From NCBI GenBank assembly GCA_017992335.1, contig JAGOOU010000025.1:1-7557 (forward strand): 7,557 bases of DNA, read 5' to 3'. Origin of the DNA: Candidatus Parcubacteria bacterium (GTDB lineage Bacteria; Patescibacteriota; Minisyncoccia; Minisyncoccales; Minisyncoccaceae). This document shows, in pieces, positions 7,206 through 7,557 of this stretch (its first letter is position 1; each line of letters opens with the position of its first letter). The notes beneath the pieces were generated by a model that was not told the origin of the DNA, did not search any database, and saw only the letters and a list, made by a program, of their open reading frames with translations. Position numbers and translations under genes: made by a program.

Positions 7206-7233
7206 GTCCGCATAAAAACACAAAATTAGGTGC

Positions 7234-7262
7234 TTGATTTTTATTAAAATTTGTATAACAAT
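7234..7262 (+). promoter_or_regulatory. Weak candidate promoter for the PEGA-domain gene
   Basis: TTGATT (7234-7239) is a reasonable -35 box. Two -10 choices follow: TATAAC (7254-7259), a better box but with a short 14-nt spacer, or AACAAT (7257-7262), a poorer box at the ideal 17-nt spacing. Either would put the transcript start within a few bases of the ATG at 7271. No Shine-Dalgarno lies between. It sits back to back with the minus-strand promoter in the 101-nt divergent region. Confidence 0.3.
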
Positions 7263-7270
7263 AGATAAAA

Positions 7271-7557
7271 ATGAATAAATTATTAGTTAAAAAAATAGCT
7301 TTTTTCAGTTTAGTGATAATATTCCTGATTGTTGCTCCAATGCTTATACTTGATGCTCAAGGATATGGTTTTGATTTTAAGAAAAAAGAATTTGTAAAGT
7401 TTGGGGCAATAAGTATTAAATCATCTATTACAGATGTTAGTATTTTTATTAATGGAGAATATAAAAACAAGACCTCTACTTTTGCAAGAGAATTATTAAT
7501 TCAAAAATTGATTCCTGGAGAATATAAAATAAGCGTTGAGAAAGAAAATTATCATCC
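7271..7557 (+). CDS. PEGA-domain protein with N-terminal membrane anchor (partial, 3' end beyond window)
   Basis: An ATG at 7271 opens a frame that stays open for 95 codons to the window edge. The N-terminus MNKLLVKKIAFFSLV has two lysine-bearing turns followed by a hydrophobic segment (about 9-27, ending near PMLILDAQ), which reads as a signal anchor with the rest outside the cytoplasm. From about residue 44, GAISIKSSITDVSIFING and then LIPGEYKISVEKENY match the PEGA pattern: a strand, a xxINGxxxxxT turn, then LxPGxYxVxVxKxGY. PEGA domains are surface or periplasmic beta-domains of uncertain function, often one or several copies on membrane-anchored proteins and common in Patescibacteria. 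What follows the domain cannot be seen. It is divergent from the operon, so any link to the cell-shape genes is only by position. Confidence 0.72.
   Translation, partial: MNKLLVKKIAFFSLVIIFLIVAPMLILDAQGYGFDFKKKEFVKFGAISIKSSITDVSIFINGEYKNKTSTFARELLIQKLIPGEYKISVEKENYH

Noticed and set aside
7251..7261. Short imperfect palindrome TTGTATAACAA as an operator
   Set aside because: Only four base pairs per arm, with no second copy in the window; it could equally be part of the -10 region.
86..7557. Possible recoded UGA (Gly) as in Gracilibacteria or SR1
   Set aside because: No gene contains an in-frame TGA, glycine is written with GGN, and all products are full length under the standard code. TGA is simply not used as a stop in these seven genes.
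1..7557. Mobile elements, CRISPR, tRNA/rRNA genes, defence or toxin systems
   Set aside because: Both strands are filled with recognisable core genes; no direct-repeat arrays, transposase motifs, cloverleaf or rRNA signatures were seen.

Overview
This is an AT-rich window (about one third G+C by eye) that is almost entirely coding. Seven genes lie head to tail on the minus strand with gaps of 2-4 nt or small overlaps. They run in transcription order mreB-like paralogue, murA, holB, frr, rseP, proS, mreB. A divergent plus-strand gene for a membrane-anchored PEGA-domain protein starts at 7271 and runs off the right edge. The compact packing, the proline-tRNA ligase without an INS editing domain, the stripped-down delta-prime subunit, the PEGA protein and the low G+C together suggest a small-genome Patescibacteria (CPR) bacterium, probably Parcubacteria-like. 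That assignment is an inference from style and family features, not from a marker-gene tree. The standard bacterial code fits: all genes read through without in-frame TGA, and stops are TAA or TAG.

Layout: 1-85 is non-coding and contains a hairpin at 33-51 that probably terminates the minus-strand operon. 86-1162 is a typical MreB with an N-terminal amphipathic helix. 1140-2348 is ProS, whose 3' end overlaps mreB by 23 nt. 2352-3470 is an RseP-type site-2 protease. 3475-4029 is ribosome recycling factor. 4034-4882 is the DNA polymerase III delta-prime subunit. 4882-6165 is MurA, joined to holB by a TAATG stop/start overlap. 6168-7169 is a second MreB without the N-terminal helix. 7170-7270 is the divergent promoter region, and 7271 to the end is the PEGA-domain gene.

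Functionally the operon mixes cell-wall and cell-shape genes (two MreB proteins, MurA, RseP) with translation (Frr, ProS) and replication (HolB). The order frr-rseP-proS looks like a shortened version of the widespread bacterial pyrH-frr-uppS-cdsA-dxr-rseP-proS cluster with the lipid and isoprenoid genes missing. A good sigma70-type promoter in front of the first gene would place the transcript start at, or one or two bases from, the ATG, so that gene is probably read from a leaderless mRNA. None of the eight starts in the window has a recognisable Shine-Dalgarno sequence.

I see no mobile element, CRISPR array, RNA gene or evident novel defence system. The most interesting feature is the pair of unlike MreB paralogues at the two ends of one operon.
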